A stretch of DNA of 60,119 bases from Flavobacterium sp. (lineage in GTDB: Bacteria > Bacteroidota > Bacteroidia > Flavobacteriales > Flavobacteriaceae). The stretch lies in the NCBI GenBank assembly GCA_018883065.1, contig VEQT01000009.1:1-60119 (forward strand), read 5' to 3'. How positions within the stretch are numbered: the first letter of the stretch is position 1; each line of letters opens with the position of its first letter. Under the pieces are notes generated by a model. The model searched no databases and had not been told where the DNA came from. It saw nothing but the letters and a program-made list of their open reading frames with translations. Of the stretch, positions 19,023-29,509 are shown piece by piece. Both the position numbers and the translations under genes were made by a program.

Positions 19023-20366
19023 ATGGAAATCGCAATCAAGTTGTCTCAGTTTTTATTAAGCTTGTCTTTACTTATTATTTTACATGAGCTTGGCCATTTT
19101 ATTCCGGCCAAATTATTTAAAACACGGGTAGAAAAATTTTACCTGTTTTTTGACATTAAATTTTCTTTGTTTAAAAAGAAAATTGGCGAAACCGAATACG
19201 GAATTGGATGGCTTCCACTTGGGGGATATGTAAAAATTTCTGGAATGATTGATGAAAGCATGGACAAAGAGCAAATGGCTTTGCCTCCTCAGCCCTGGGA
19301 GTTTCGGACTAAACCCGCTTGGCAACGCCTCATTATTATGTTGGGTGGGGTAACCGTGAATTTTATTTTGGCCTTTGTGATTTATATCGGAATGACCTTT
19401 TACTACGGTGATTTGTATTTGAAAACCAGTGAATTAAAAGACGGAATTGCTGTAACTTCTAAAGTAGGCGAAGAATTGGGTTTTAAAACCGGCGATAAAA
19501 TTCTGGCCATAGATGGCGAATCGGTTACCAAATTTAATGAGGTGCCCAACAAATTGTTGTTTGCCAAAAGCGTAACGATTGATCGCAATGGCGCCAAACA
19601 AACCATAAACCTCCCCGTTGATTTGATTAAGAAAGTAATGGGTGGCGAAAAACGTCCGTTTATTGGGTGGAGAGAACCTTTTGCTGTGGGCATGGTGGAT
19701 GAAAAATCGGCCAATATAAATAATTTGAAACCCAAAGATATTGTATTGAAGATGAACGGCATGACAACCAAATATGCTGATCAGGTAGTAGACTATGCTA
19801 AAACGCACAAGGGACAAACTGTAGCGGCTATCGTACTTCGAAACGAAGTGGAAACGCCCGTTAACATAAGCATAAATGCCAATGGAAAAATTGGTGTATA
19901 CCAAGCACGATTAGGGGTAGAAAGTTTAGAAAAGCTAGGGATTTATAGCTTTACCGAACAACGCTACGGATTTTTGGAGTCTATCCCGGTAGGAATAACC
20001 AAAGGAAAAGATCAATTACTGGGCTACGGCAAACAACTCAAAGCCATTTTTAATCCTGAAACTGGCGCCTACAAAGGCGTGGGAGGATTTAAGGCAATTT
20101 TTGATATTTTTCCAAAAACCTGGAGCTGGGAAGTGTTTTGGAGTATTACCGCGATTTTATCAATCATGTTGGGTGTAATGAATTTACTACCCATTCCTGC
20201 TCTCGATGGTGGTCACGTGGTATTCTTGTTGTATGAGATTGTTAGCGGAAAAAAACCAAGTGATAAATTTCTGGAAAACGCCCAAATGGTGGGATTTGTG
20301 TTATTAATTACACTACTTGTTTTTGCCAACGGAAACGACATATACAAGGCTATAATTGGCGGCTAA
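19023..20366 (+). CDS. rseP: RseP-type site-2 zinc protease
   Basis: Product of 447 aa. The first membrane helix carries the zinc motif HELGH (His21-Glu22...His25), and the third ligand is in NLLPIPALDGGHVVF near residue 395. Between them lies a PDZ region (about 120-290; SKVGEELGFKTGDKILAIDGE, with a second partial copy around 230-290). Four membrane segments are visible. RseP cleaves membrane-spanning anti-sigma factors and leftover signal peptides inside the inner membrane. No anti-sigma/sigma pair or dxr neighbour is in the window, so its substrate is not indicated. It lies 79 bp after the M1 gene and is followed by tRNA-Asn. Confidence 0.95.
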   Translation: MEIAIKLSQFLLSLSLLIILHELGHFIPAKLFKTRVEKFYLFFDIKFSLFKKKIGETEYGIGWLPLGGYVKISGMIDESMDKEQMALPPQPWEFRTKPAWQRLIIMLGGVTVNFILAFVIYIGMTFYYGDLYLKTSELKDGIAVTSKVGEELGFKTGDKILAIDGESVTKFNEVPNKLLFAKSVTIDRNGAKQTINLPVDLIKKVMGGEKRPFIGWREPFAVGMVDEKSANINNLKPKDIVLKMNGMTTKYADQVVDYAKTHKGQTVAAIVLRNEVETPVNISINANGKIGVYQARLGVESLEKLGIYSFTEQRYGFLESIPVGITKGKDQLLGYGKQLKAIFNPETGAYKGVGGFKAIFDIFPKTWSWEVFWSITAILSIMLGVMNLLPIPALDGGHVVFLLYEIVSGKKPSDKFLENAQMVGFVLLITLLVFANGNDIYKAIIGG

Positions 20367-20394
20367 TAATTTTTAGAAAATTTGTACGCATTTA

Positions 20395-20425
20395 TTTGCA
20401 AAAAATATTTTTCGCATTATATTTG
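20395..20425 (+). promoter_or_regulatory. Promoter of tRNA-Asn
   Basis: TTTG (20395-20398), 19 bp, then an exact TATATTTG -7 box (20418-20425). The tRNA begins 27 bp downstream. This is one of the best matches to the Bacteroidota consensus in the window. Confidence 0.75.
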
Positions 20426-20451
20426 CAACCGCTTTAAAAGGCAACGCGCCT

Positions 20452-20525
20452 TCCTCCTTAGCTCAGTTGGTTAGAGCATCTGACTGTTAATCAGAGGGTC
20501 CTTGGTTCGAGCCCAAGAGGGGGAG
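20452..20525 (+). tRNA. tRNA-Asn (anticodon GTT)
   Basis: A complete cloverleaf can be folded. The acceptor stem is TCCTCCT/AGGGGGA (20452-20458 with 20518-20524) and the discriminator is G. The D-arm has GCTCAGTTGGTTAGAGC, the anticodon arm is TCTGA-CTGTTAA-TCAGA with anticodon GTT, and the T-arm is CTTGG-TTCGAGC-CCAAG. CCA is not fully encoded (the bases after the discriminator read CAAA), so it must be added enzymatically. It has its own promoter and terminator, so it is a single-gene unit. Confidence 0.97.
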
Positions 20526-20526
20526 C

Positions 20527-20563
20527 AAAATCCTGATCAGAAATGGTCAGGATTTTTTGTTTT
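20527..20563 (+). terminator. Terminator of tRNA-Asn
   Basis: Stem AATCCTGA / TCAGGATT (20529-20536, 20547-20554), 10-nt loop, followed by TTTT. Confidence 0.85.
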
Positions 20564-20690
20564 AACGAGGTCTTGATCAAGATTTGCTACATTCCATTTC
20601 GTATAGAATATGTGTTGTATTGTAAATCAGAAATTCTCCGTGAGTTGTGCATTTTATTCTTATTTATAAAATACTCACTATATTTATAGA

Positions 20691-21485
20691 ATGAAAAAAA
20701 TAATTTATCTTTTATGTATTACAATTTTGATGGTTCAATCATGTTCGTCTGACGATTCAAATAACACTGACAATCAAATAGTACTATCTGGAAAGCTTAA
20801 AAGAATTCACTTAATTCCTTCTGGCGACAATTACCAGCAGTTCATAGATTTTATTTACGACGAAAATGGTAAACTTATACAAGAAACTACTACTAATGTT
20901 GCTACGGGTCAAATTATTAAAAGATTGACTTTACTACGTAATAGTAATGGCTACATTACGAACCGGTTTGAAGTTGCGTCTAACAACAGCACTACTAACA
21001 CCAACTACGTCGTAAACGATAATGGTATTTATTTGACTAGTACTGAAACGAAGACCAGTGCAGGTGTTTCCACTGTAGTCACAGCAAATTATATTTACAC
21101 AAACAATAAAATTTCACAAATTAATTTTTCTGATGGTCATCAGGAAAAGTTTTTTTATGACTCAAACGAGAATCGCATAAAAACTGAAACATTTTATGAT
21201 GACCCTTCAAAACTTGACTCCGTAAACAACACCGTTTTTGATAACAAAATTAACCCATTACCCTATGATGATATTCTTGCGAGTTGGAGCGGCACAAATA
21301 ACTTCACGTCATCTAACACTGATTATTATGACTCGACGCAAACATTGATAGGCAACATAAATATGGTTTACGTATATAGCTATACTGATACCAACAAACC
21401 GCATACAATAAGCTATACCATTACTGATTTTATTACTACTTTAGGGGGCACCGCTGCAGGTGCATATGAGTTTTTTTATTACTAA
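20691..21485 (+). CDS. Lipoprotein of unknown function with YD/RHS-like beta repeats
   Basis: Product of 264 aa with a lipoprotein signal (MKKIIYLLCITILMVQSC, Cys18) and a Ser/Asp/Asn linker typical of flavobacterial surface lipoproteins (SSDDSNNTDNQ). The body repeats the pattern F.YDENGKLIQETT, YIYTNNKISQINFSDG and FFYDSNENRIKTET, resembling the YD beta-repeats of RHS and related Bacteroidota lipoproteins. No toxin domain, cage or enzyme motif is present. It is AT-rich compared with the housekeeping genes and lies directly downstream of tRNA-Asn in a stretch of lineage-specific genes. Function unknown. Confidence 0.75.
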   Translation: MKKIIYLLCITILMVQSCSSDDSNNTDNQIVLSGKLKRIHLIPSGDNYQQFIDFIYDENGKLIQETTTNVATGQIIKRLTLLRNSNGYITNRFEVASNNSTTNTNYVVNDNGIYLTSTETKTSAGVSTVVTANYIYTNNKISQINFSDGHQEKFFYDSNENRIKTETFYDDPSKLDSVNNTVFDNKINPLPYDDILASWSGTNNFTSSNTDYYDSTQTLIGNINMVYVYSYTDTNKPHTISYTITDFITTLGGTAAGAYEFFYY

Positions 21486-21683
21486 GGTATGCGCCCTAAG
21501 TTGTAGAGTAGCATGTTGTTTTATAAAAATTCAAATTGGATTGGCGATGTCAACATGTGACTTCTTTTAATCATTATTCAAAATCAATACCGACGCGTTA
21601 TTGTTCAAATAACCGATATATACTTCATTACAATTTTAAAGTACAAAATCAAAAACTCAAAATTTGATTAAACTTTAAAAAAC

Positions 21684-22102
21684 ATGAAAAACATTATTTT
21701 ATTAATTGCATCTACATCTCTTTTATACAGCTATAGTTATATTGACAATTCAAGCAACAACAGTAATAATTGTCAAACTTTAAACCCTCATGCATGGATT
21801 CAAGGAACTTGGTTAAAAAAAATGCACCAACTGCTGCCGGTTACAAATTTACTGTAGATGATGTTATAGAAAACTATAATGAGATTATTAGTGGTGGCAT
21901 TTCACGTAAATATCAATTAGACTTTTATTGCAATTCAAATGTGAATTATACAGTTACTGAAAACACTACTCCAACAAGTTATTTCCTTGAAATAAATTGG
22001 AGTGGGATTGCAACTTATAACTTTAACAAAATTAATGCTCCAACAATTGAATTAATAAATGACAATGATCTAGTAAATGCCAGCTATTATATAAAACATT
22101 AA
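21684..22102 (+). pseudogene. Small exported protein gene with an apparent -1 frameshift at an A8 run
   Basis: The ATG at 21684 opens a frame with a signal-peptide-like start (MKNIILLIASTSLLYSYSY) that ends at TAG 21855-21857 after 57 codons. The -1 frame continues from the eight-A run at 21815-21822 to a stop at 22102. Joining at AAA AAA gives a coherent 139-aa product through GTWLKKN|APTAAGYKFTVDD, resembling small lipocalin-like exported proteins that contain a GTW motif. Possible explanations are one lost A (true pseudogene), transcriptional slippage on the A-run, or a sequencing error. The sequence alone cannot separate these. No similar function is recognised. Confidence 0.6.
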
Positions 22103-22493
22103 CTAATGAGGTAGATTAGACAAATAGACCGAAGGCATTTTGGTAAGTCACATTGAAACTGCGATGAAATAATTTGTATATCAGCTTTTATCATAGCAGA
22201 TCAGAATTAAATATGATAAAAATAAAAACGACCAAGTCATAAGACCCCTTATATATCATACCACGCACATTTTAAAACTTGGATTTTTATGTTTTTTAAT
22301 TCCAATCAGGAAAAGTTAATACTATTTAACTCCTTATTTTTTCTAATACTTAAGTAAACTATCATCTCATCAAAGTTGTAACTTTCTCCTATAGCAAAAG
22401 CAAAACAAAACCCGACACTTTCGTATCGGGTTTTTTTGTGTAAGAGCTAAATTTTTGGGTGATATTTCTATTTAAAAAAATGAACCTGTTATA
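22103..22493. other. AT-rich intergenic stretch
   Basis: 391 bp between the frameshifted gene and the substrate-binding lipoprotein gene. It contains only the terminator at 22407-22437. I see no further gene, repeat or promoter in it. Confidence 0.6.
22407..22437. terminator. Intrinsic terminator, usable in both directions
   Basis: Stem AAAACCCGA / TCGGGTTTT (22407-22415, 22426-22434) with a 10-nt loop and a run of seven T (22431-22437). It lies between converging genes. Confidence 0.85.
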
Positions 22494-23699
22494 TTAGTTT
22501 GAATTTCCTACTACTTTCCACACATAGGTTCCATTTTGATTTACAATTCCCCAATAATCAAATGAACCCAGATTTCTATCTCCATTAACATTTAGTAATA
22601 CTGGGCCGGTAATGCCAAAATGCTGGTTGGCTTCTTGTGTAAAATCTGATTTCAATTGGGTGTAATCACTCAATGCGCCCGGGTAATTTGAAATGGTGCG
22701 TGCCAAAACCCACATAGCATCATAAACCGAAAGGGCATAGGCATCGGGCACAATTCCGGTTGCCGCTTGGATTGAACTACTTATCCGATTTAAATTCGGA
22801 TGTGGCTGCATGGGTAATCCAAAATTAGGCGCAAAAAAGCCGGTAGTAACCGCAAAATTTCTTGCGTTTGCATCCTGCAAAAGTTGTTGACTTTGTACCA
22901 TACCATCGCCACCATACCAATTTACGCTACTAAGTATTGGATCATTTTCTGCTTGACGAAACAAAGTAACACACTCGTCAAAAGAAGCAATATATACGCC
23001 TACTTGGCTTGCGCCATACGTGCTGGTATACTGCTGAATTTTTGTACGCAACTGCTGAATGATAACTGTAAAATCAGTAATAGTTGTAGCATAAGGCGAA
23101 ATTGCATCCACTTGTCCGCCAAGTGAGGTAAAACTAGTACCAACATTGGTTTGCAAGCCAATGTTTCCCCCGTCGTTTCTGCTCAATGTAATAACCATTC
23201 GTTTGCCGCTGGCATACATCGTGCGACTTATTGCCGCTCCTTCAACCGCATCGCCTGGACAAAATCGAAACACTGCATCATTGGCAATAGCCAAGTTAGA
23301 TGCAGTACTTCCTTGACTGATCACCAATAAATTATTATCGTTGGCATACTGACGGATTGCACCTACTTCGGCACTGGATTGAGGTCCAATAAAAAAACGA
23401 ATGCCTCTTTGGGCAAACCCAAATTGAATGGATGATTTGGCCGACGTAGTATCCAATTGAGTATCATATACCACCGTTTCAAATCGAAAGTTCGATCCCG
23501 TTTGTTCTAAATATTCGTTTACATCTATCAATCCCAATTTCATGGCCTCTTGCGAAGTTTTGCCCAAAGACGACCAATTTCCGGTAAGTGAATATAATCC
23601 GCCAATTTTTATAGTTGTGATTTGTACCTTCTCATCATTTTTACAGGCAGTAAAAGCCAAGAAGGATAAGAGTAAAATAAGAATTGAATACTTTTTCAT
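22494..23699 (-). CDS. ABC-type substrate-binding lipoprotein, LivK-like (branched-chain amino acid type)
   Basis: Product of 401 aa from the ATG at 23699, which starts a lipoprotein signal (MKKYSILILLLSFLAFTAC, Cys19). The frame is open to 23762, but that extension would bury the signal. The body is a type I periplasmic-binding fold: IKIGGLYSLTGNWSSLGKTS near the start, then FFIGPQSSAEVGAIRQYAND and VISQGSTASNLAI (ligand-binding loop), and YALSVYDAMWVLA. No permease or ATPase genes are adjacent, so it may act as a sensor or orphan receptor rather than in uptake. The ligand is unknown. Confidence 0.87.
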   Translation of the reverse strand: MKKYSILILLLSFLAFTACKNDEKVQITTIKIGGLYSLTGNWSSLGKTSQEAMKLGLIDVNEYLEQTGSNFRFETVVYDTQLDTTSAKSSIQFGFAQRGIRFFIGPQSSAEVGAIRQYANDNNLLVISQGSTASNLAIANDAVFRFCPGDAVEGAAISRTMYASGKRMVITLSRNDGGNIGLQTNVGTSFTSLGGQVDAISPYATTITDFTVIIQQLRTKIQQYTSTYGASQVGVYIASFDECVTLFRQAENDPILSSVNWYGGDGMVQSQQLLQDANARNFAVTTGFFAPNFGLPMQPHPNLNRISSSIQAATGIVPDAYALSVYDAMWVLARTISNYPGALSDYTQLKSDFTQEANQHFGITGPVLLNVNGDRNLGSFDYWGIVNQNGTYVWKVVGNSN

Positions 23700-23841
23700 G
23701 GTTGTTATTTTTTGGTGAAAATAATAAAACTGTGGTTGAATTACGGGTATTACTGGCAACAAACTAGAAAACGTTAGTTTTATAAAAATCTAAACTACCT
23801 ATTATTTCTTTAAATATTTAATTTTTATAAATAAATATTTA

Positions 23842-23869
23842 TTGTTTATCAATAAATTATGTAGGTTTG
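23842..23869 (+). promoter_or_regulatory. Promoter of the DUF2975/HTH pair; decides the start codon
   Basis: TTG (23842-23844), 17 bp, TAGGTTTG (23862-23869), an exact match to TAnnTTTG. Transcription should start near 23875, which excludes the in-frame TTG at 23842 as the start codon and points to GTG 23896. Confidence 0.7.
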
Positions 23870-23895
23870 TAACCCAATCTCAAAATCGACTTACT

Positions 23896-24444
23896 GTGCA
23901 ATCAAACCGCACCTATTCGTTCAAACTGCTGCAAGTGGTTTCTTGGATTTTATTTGTCGGACTCGCCATTGATGCCGGCGGTTACCTAAGTAACACACTC
24001 TTTACCATTTTTATAAATCCGGCCTGTGCCGCGGGATTCTGGGGTGATCTCGATCTATCTCACTTATATACCTATAACTTCTCGTTTTTTTGCATTTTTA
24101 CATCTATCCTAATAATCATTTCGGTTCTCAAAACATTACTGTTTTATTTTACCGTAAAAGTATTTCACGAAAAACAACTCAACCTGACCAAGCCATTCAA
24201 CGAACTTTTCAACCGCTACTTATTTCGCTTTGCTTTTCTAGCTTTGGCTATTGGTCTTTTTTGCTATATCGGAAAGTCTTTATTGGAATGGCTCAACGCG
24301 CAAAATGTTGCAATGCCGGCCGTTGAGCTGGTAAAAATGGGTGGGTCAGACGTGTGGTTGTTTATGGGGATTACCTTGTTAGTCTTCGCTCAACTATTTA
24401 AAAAAGGCATCGAACTACAATCCGAAAATGACTTAACTGTATAA
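23896..24444 (+). CDS. DUF2975 family membrane protein
   Basis: Product of 182 aa if translation starts at GTG 23896. The frame is open from 23842, but that region carries the promoter. The family start pattern is visible: SFKLLQVVSWILFVGLAIDAGG (first helix). Four hydrophobic segments follow (about 13-35, 60-82, 112-135 and 150-170). DUF2975 proteins are small membrane proteins of unknown role that often sit beside a YozG-like HTH regulator, which is exactly the arrangement here, 3 bp downstream. A membrane-linked signalling or immunity-like function has been speculated for such pairs, but nothing in the sequence proves it. Confidence 0.78.
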   Translation: MQSNRTYSFKLLQVVSWILFVGLAIDAGGYLSNTLFTIFINPACAAGFWGDLDLSHLYTYNFSFFCIFTSILIIISVLKTLLFYFTVKVFHEKQLNLTKPFNELFNRYLFRFAFLALAIGLFCYIGKSLLEWLNAQNVAMPAVELVKMGGSDVWLFMGITLLVFAQLFKKGIELQSENDLTV

Positions 24445-24447
24445 GCT

Positions 24448-24675
24448 ATGGCTATAATTGTACACCTCGATGTCATGATGGCCAAACGGAAAATGTCGCT
24501 CAACGAACTCGCTGAAAAAGTTGGGATTTCTTTGGCTAATCTTTCTATTCTCAAAACCGGCAAAGCCAAAGCCATTCGATTTAGTACCTTAGAAGCCATT
24601 TGCAGGGCCTTGGATTGTCAACCCGCTGACATTTTAGCATTTGAAAATATCAACAAAGAAGTTCAGGAAAATTAG
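24448..24675 (+). CDS. YozG-like Cro/CI (XRE) transcriptional regulator
   Basis: Product of 75 aa made almost entirely of one HTH domain. The core is MAKRKMSLNELAEKVGISLANLSILKTGKAKAIRF (about 11-45), followed by STLEAICRALDCQPADIL, the typical end of this family. It should bind DNA as a dimer; targets are unknown, though the promoter of its own operon is the obvious candidate. It starts 3 bp after the DUF2975 stop and is cotranscribed with it. No separate effector domain is present. Confidence 0.88.
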   Translation: MAIIVHLDVMMAKRKMSLNELAEKVGISLANLSILKTGKAKAIRFSTLEAICRALDCQPADILAFENINKEVQEN

Positions 24676-24755
24676 CTCTATATAGTTTGCCAAAACATAG
24701 GTATAAATAAATTTAGGTTGTACTTTCGCGGCCAACATTATTTAACCTTTTCACT

Positions 24756-25385
24756 ATGAAACCTATCAAATTTTTGGCCAGTATTACCTTGTTAGTACTC
24801 CTTTCGTTGTCTTGCAGCTCAAGCGACAACTCAACCCCTAGTTGTGACGATTTAGCAGCAGCTACTGATGCAGCTGAACTAGCCTATAACAGCTCCAACA
24901 CAACTCAGAATTGCAATGCCTACAAAACAGCTTTACAAAACGAAATTGCCGCTTGTAGTGATCCTGATGGTAGTTTACAAGCAATTGTTGCTAGTTTGGG
25001 CGACTGTAGCGTACCACAAAATGGCGGTGTAATTTCGGTACGAGTAGGTAGTTATGTAAAAACGTTTGAAACTAATATTACTATAACTACAATTGGTGCA
25101 AACCGAAAAATAAAAGCCTATGATGATATTCAATCGTCAGATTTTATTGAATTTGAGGTACAACAAGGAACAACTGGCGCCAATAAAGTATTAAATTTCA
25201 ACTTGCACCTCATTACATCTGATTACAATCCGATGCCGGTGGCTGATGGCGGAAACTTTACATCTAATATTACTGTTAATTCAACAACTGCAATTAACGG
25301 AACATTTTACGGTTATGTCACTTCTCCAACAACAGGAGCTGATCTTGAATTAACATTAGGACAAATTGGTGTAAACATTAACTAA
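24756..25385 (+). CDS. Lipoprotein of unknown function
   Basis: Product of 209 aa with a lipoprotein signal (MKPIKFLASITLLVLLSLSC, Cys20) and an S/D/N linker. Residues about 29-85 form a short Cys-containing helical section (SCDDLAAATDAAELAYN...NCNAYKTALQNEIAACSD), a pattern seen in many Bacteroidota lipoproteins. The remainder (about 95-209) is a beta-rich domain with no recognisable motif. Single gene with a terminator 22 bp downstream. Function unknown. Confidence 0.78.
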   Translation: MKPIKFLASITLLVLLSLSCSSSDNSTPSCDDLAAATDAAELAYNSSNTTQNCNAYKTALQNEIAACSDPDGSLQAIVASLGDCSVPQNGGVISVRVGSYVKTFETNITITTIGANRKIKAYDDIQSSDFIEFEVQQGTTGANKVLNFNLHLITSDYNPMPVADGGNFTSNITVNSTTAINGTFYGYVTSPTTGADLELTLGQIGVNIN

Positions 25386-25407
25386 ATAATTAGCACAAAT
25401 ACAACCA

Positions 25408-25440
25408 AAGACCTCGCCACAACAGCGGGGTCTTTTTTTT
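25408..25440 (+). terminator. Intrinsic terminator after the lipoprotein gene
   Basis: Stem GACCTCGC / GCGGGGTC (25410-25417, 25425-25432, one G-T pair), loop CACAACA, then eight T. Confidence 0.9.
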
Positions 25441-25599
25441 GTTCTGAACTTCGGTCTCATATAAATTGAACAAATAGGCACTAACAATACAAAATTAGAT
25501 TTGGTATAAGTTTTAATTATGAGAAAATAAGAAAATACGTTTTTCTTTCGGCTATTCAATGGGAAAATGCCATTGCTTTGTGAAAATTTAAATCTTTAA

Positions 25600-27930
<2,331 letters not shown>

Positions 27931-27946
27931 TCTTTTCACGCGAACT

Positions 27947-27982
27947 AAAAAAGAGCAACCTTAAATTGGTTGCTCTTTTTTT
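27947..27982. terminator. Bidirectional terminator between katG and hemB
   Basis: Stem AAGAGCAACC / GGTTGCTCTT (27951-27960, 27968-27977) with a 7-nt loop, A-run upstream and T-run downstream. Confidence 0.92.
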
Positions 27983-28014
27983 ATGTATAAAATGCGTCAA
28001 TCAAACATTGCCGC

Positions 28015-29022
28015 CTAATGATTTTTGGCTGTGTTGAGTAAAACCGCCGCTTCCTTAGCAAAATAGGTCGAAATTAAACTGGCACCGGCACGTTTAATAC
28101 ACATGAGTTGTTCCATCATGACGGAATCGTGATCCAACCAACCTCTCTCGGCTGCGGCTTTTATCATGGCGTATTCTCCCGATACATGAAAAACGGTTAC
28201 CGGAACAGCTACGGCATTTTTTACTTCGCGCACAATATCCAAATAGGCAATTCCGGGTTTAACCATAACCATATCGGCGCCTTCTTCTACGTCCATCAGG
28301 GCTTCTTTAACGGCCTCTAGCCTATTGGCATAATCCATTTGGTAGGTTTTTTTGTCTTTTGGAACCACTACATCGGCCTCCCGTGGCGCACTATCTAAAG
28401 CGTCGCGAAACGGGCCGTAAAATGCCGAAGCATACTTGGCCGAATAACTCATGATGCCCACATGTTCAAATCCAGCAGCATCCAATCCTTGTCTCAAGCG
28501 CAACACGCGACCATCCATCATATCGCTTGGAGCCACAAAATCAGCACCAGCTTGGGCATGAGAAATCGCCATTTTAACCAAAGCATCATTGGTGGCATCA
28601 TTGGCCACATCGCCTTTTTCAATAATTCCGTCATGACCATAAATCGAATACGGATCCAAAGCCACATCAGGCATCACAATCATCTCCGGACAAGCTGCTT
28701 TAATGGACTTAATGGTGCGTTGCATAAGTCCATTGGGGTTCCACGCTTCCTTTCCTGTATTGTCTTTGAGTGAATCGTCCACTTTTACGTAGATGTTTAC
28801 CGCGCGAATTCCTAAAGAAAAAATTTCTTTCACTTCGGCCACCGTCAAATCAATTGATCGTCGGTAAATACCTGGCATAGAAGGAATTTCAACAGCTGTA
28901 TTTTCGCCTTCAGTTACAAACATAGGAAACATGAAATCGCTGGGGCTTAAGGTGGTTTCGCGCACCAACGAACGGATGCTTTTGTTTAGGCGCAATCTTC
29001 GGCCTCTTTGTAATGGAAACAT
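28015..29022 (-). CDS. hemB: Delta-aminolevulinic acid dehydratase (porphobilinogen synthase)
   Basis: Product of 335 aa, the normal length. It condenses two 5-aminolevulinate molecules to porphobilinogen, an early step of haem synthesis. The two Schiff-base lysines are recognisable in VVPKDKKTYQMDYAN and MVMVKPGIAYLDIV. The metal site reads DVALDPYSIYGHDG: the three Cys of the zinc-dependent form are replaced by Ala/Asp, which in other bacteria marks the Mg2+-type enzyme. It is convergent with katG, a haem enzyme, but not in one operon with it. Start at ATG 29022. Confidence 0.96.
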   Translation of the reverse strand: MFPLQRGRRLRLNKSIRSLVRETTLSPSDFMFPMFVTEGENTAVEIPSMPGIYRRSIDLTVAEVKEIFSLGIRAVNIYVKVDDSLKDNTGKEAWNPNGLMQRTIKSIKAACPEMIVMPDVALDPYSIYGHDGIIEKGDVANDATNDALVKMAISHAQAGADFVAPSDMMDGRVLRLRQGLDAAGFEHVGIMSYSAKYASAFYGPFRDALDSAPREADVVVPKDKKTYQMDYANRLEAVKEALMDVEEGADMVMVKPGIAYLDIVREVKNAVAVPVTVFHVSGEYAMIKAAAERGWLDHDSVMMEQLMCIKRAGASLISTYFAKEAAVLLNTAKNH

Positions 29023-29505
29023 GGTATTTTGTTTATATATGTGGTTCTAATAAGAAAGGGCTTTATTCAATGTTGCTACACTTCTTTTTGGTTAGCACCA
29101 ATTGCCTGTGCCGATTGTTATTTTGTTGATCAAAAATAGGTAAAATACAGTTACCAACTTCGGCTCATCACAATGCAATTTGAATAATCTGTAACAACGA
29201 AGTAGTCTAGCGAGGCAAGCATTTTTGTTGCCGTACTTTTCAATTCAAAAATCATCCAGAAGTTTCAGGACACAAATCGTTAATCTTTTCTTTTTCCTTG
29301 ATGAAAAAGAAACAAAAAATCAAGTCCTGGGACTTTCGGCGATCAAAATGGGCTCACTTCCTAAAACTCAAAAACTCCCTCGCTAAAGCGGGTCAGACAG
29401 TTTGAGTTTCTTAACGGTCCCGAAACTTCGGGATTGCCCTTTTTGTTCCGACGCTTCGAGATTGGAATTTCAGAATTGGAAATTCTTTAATTCGTGCGTT
29501 CGTGG
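29023..29505. other. Intergenic stretch with a cluster of hairpins
   Basis: 483 bp between hemB and the 3-prime end of yedK. The hemB-proximal half (29023-29280) holds nothing I recognise. The other half carries three inverted repeats (29297-29324, 29364-29409, 29418-29433) and one copy of a direct repeat (29491-29509) described separately. No ORF of note. Confidence 0.6.
29297..29433. repeat. Cluster of three inverted repeats (REP-like)
   Basis: CTTGAT/ATCAAG at 29297-29302 and 29319-29324. AAACTCAAA/TTTGAGTTT at 29364-29372 and 29401-29409, enclosing an inner CGCT/AGCG hairpin (29381-29390). TCCCGAA/TTCGGGA at 29418-29424 and 29427-29433. The spacing and the absence of any gene suggest a dispersed intergenic element or remnants of one. 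I recall similar strings in other flavobacterial intergenic regions but cannot verify it here. Confidence 0.55.
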
Positions 29506-29509
29506 CTAA
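29491..29509 (+). repeat. Direct repeat, left copy flanking the yedK-umuC-umuD cassette
   Basis: TTCGTGCGTTCGTGGCTAA. A copy with one mismatch lies at 32410-32428 in the same orientation. This copy overlaps the yedK stop codon (29506-29508). Confidence 0.6.

Noticed and set aside
20526..20700. Possible phage attachment site at tRNA-Asn
   Set aside because: No second copy of the tRNA 3-prime end and no integrase were found in the window.
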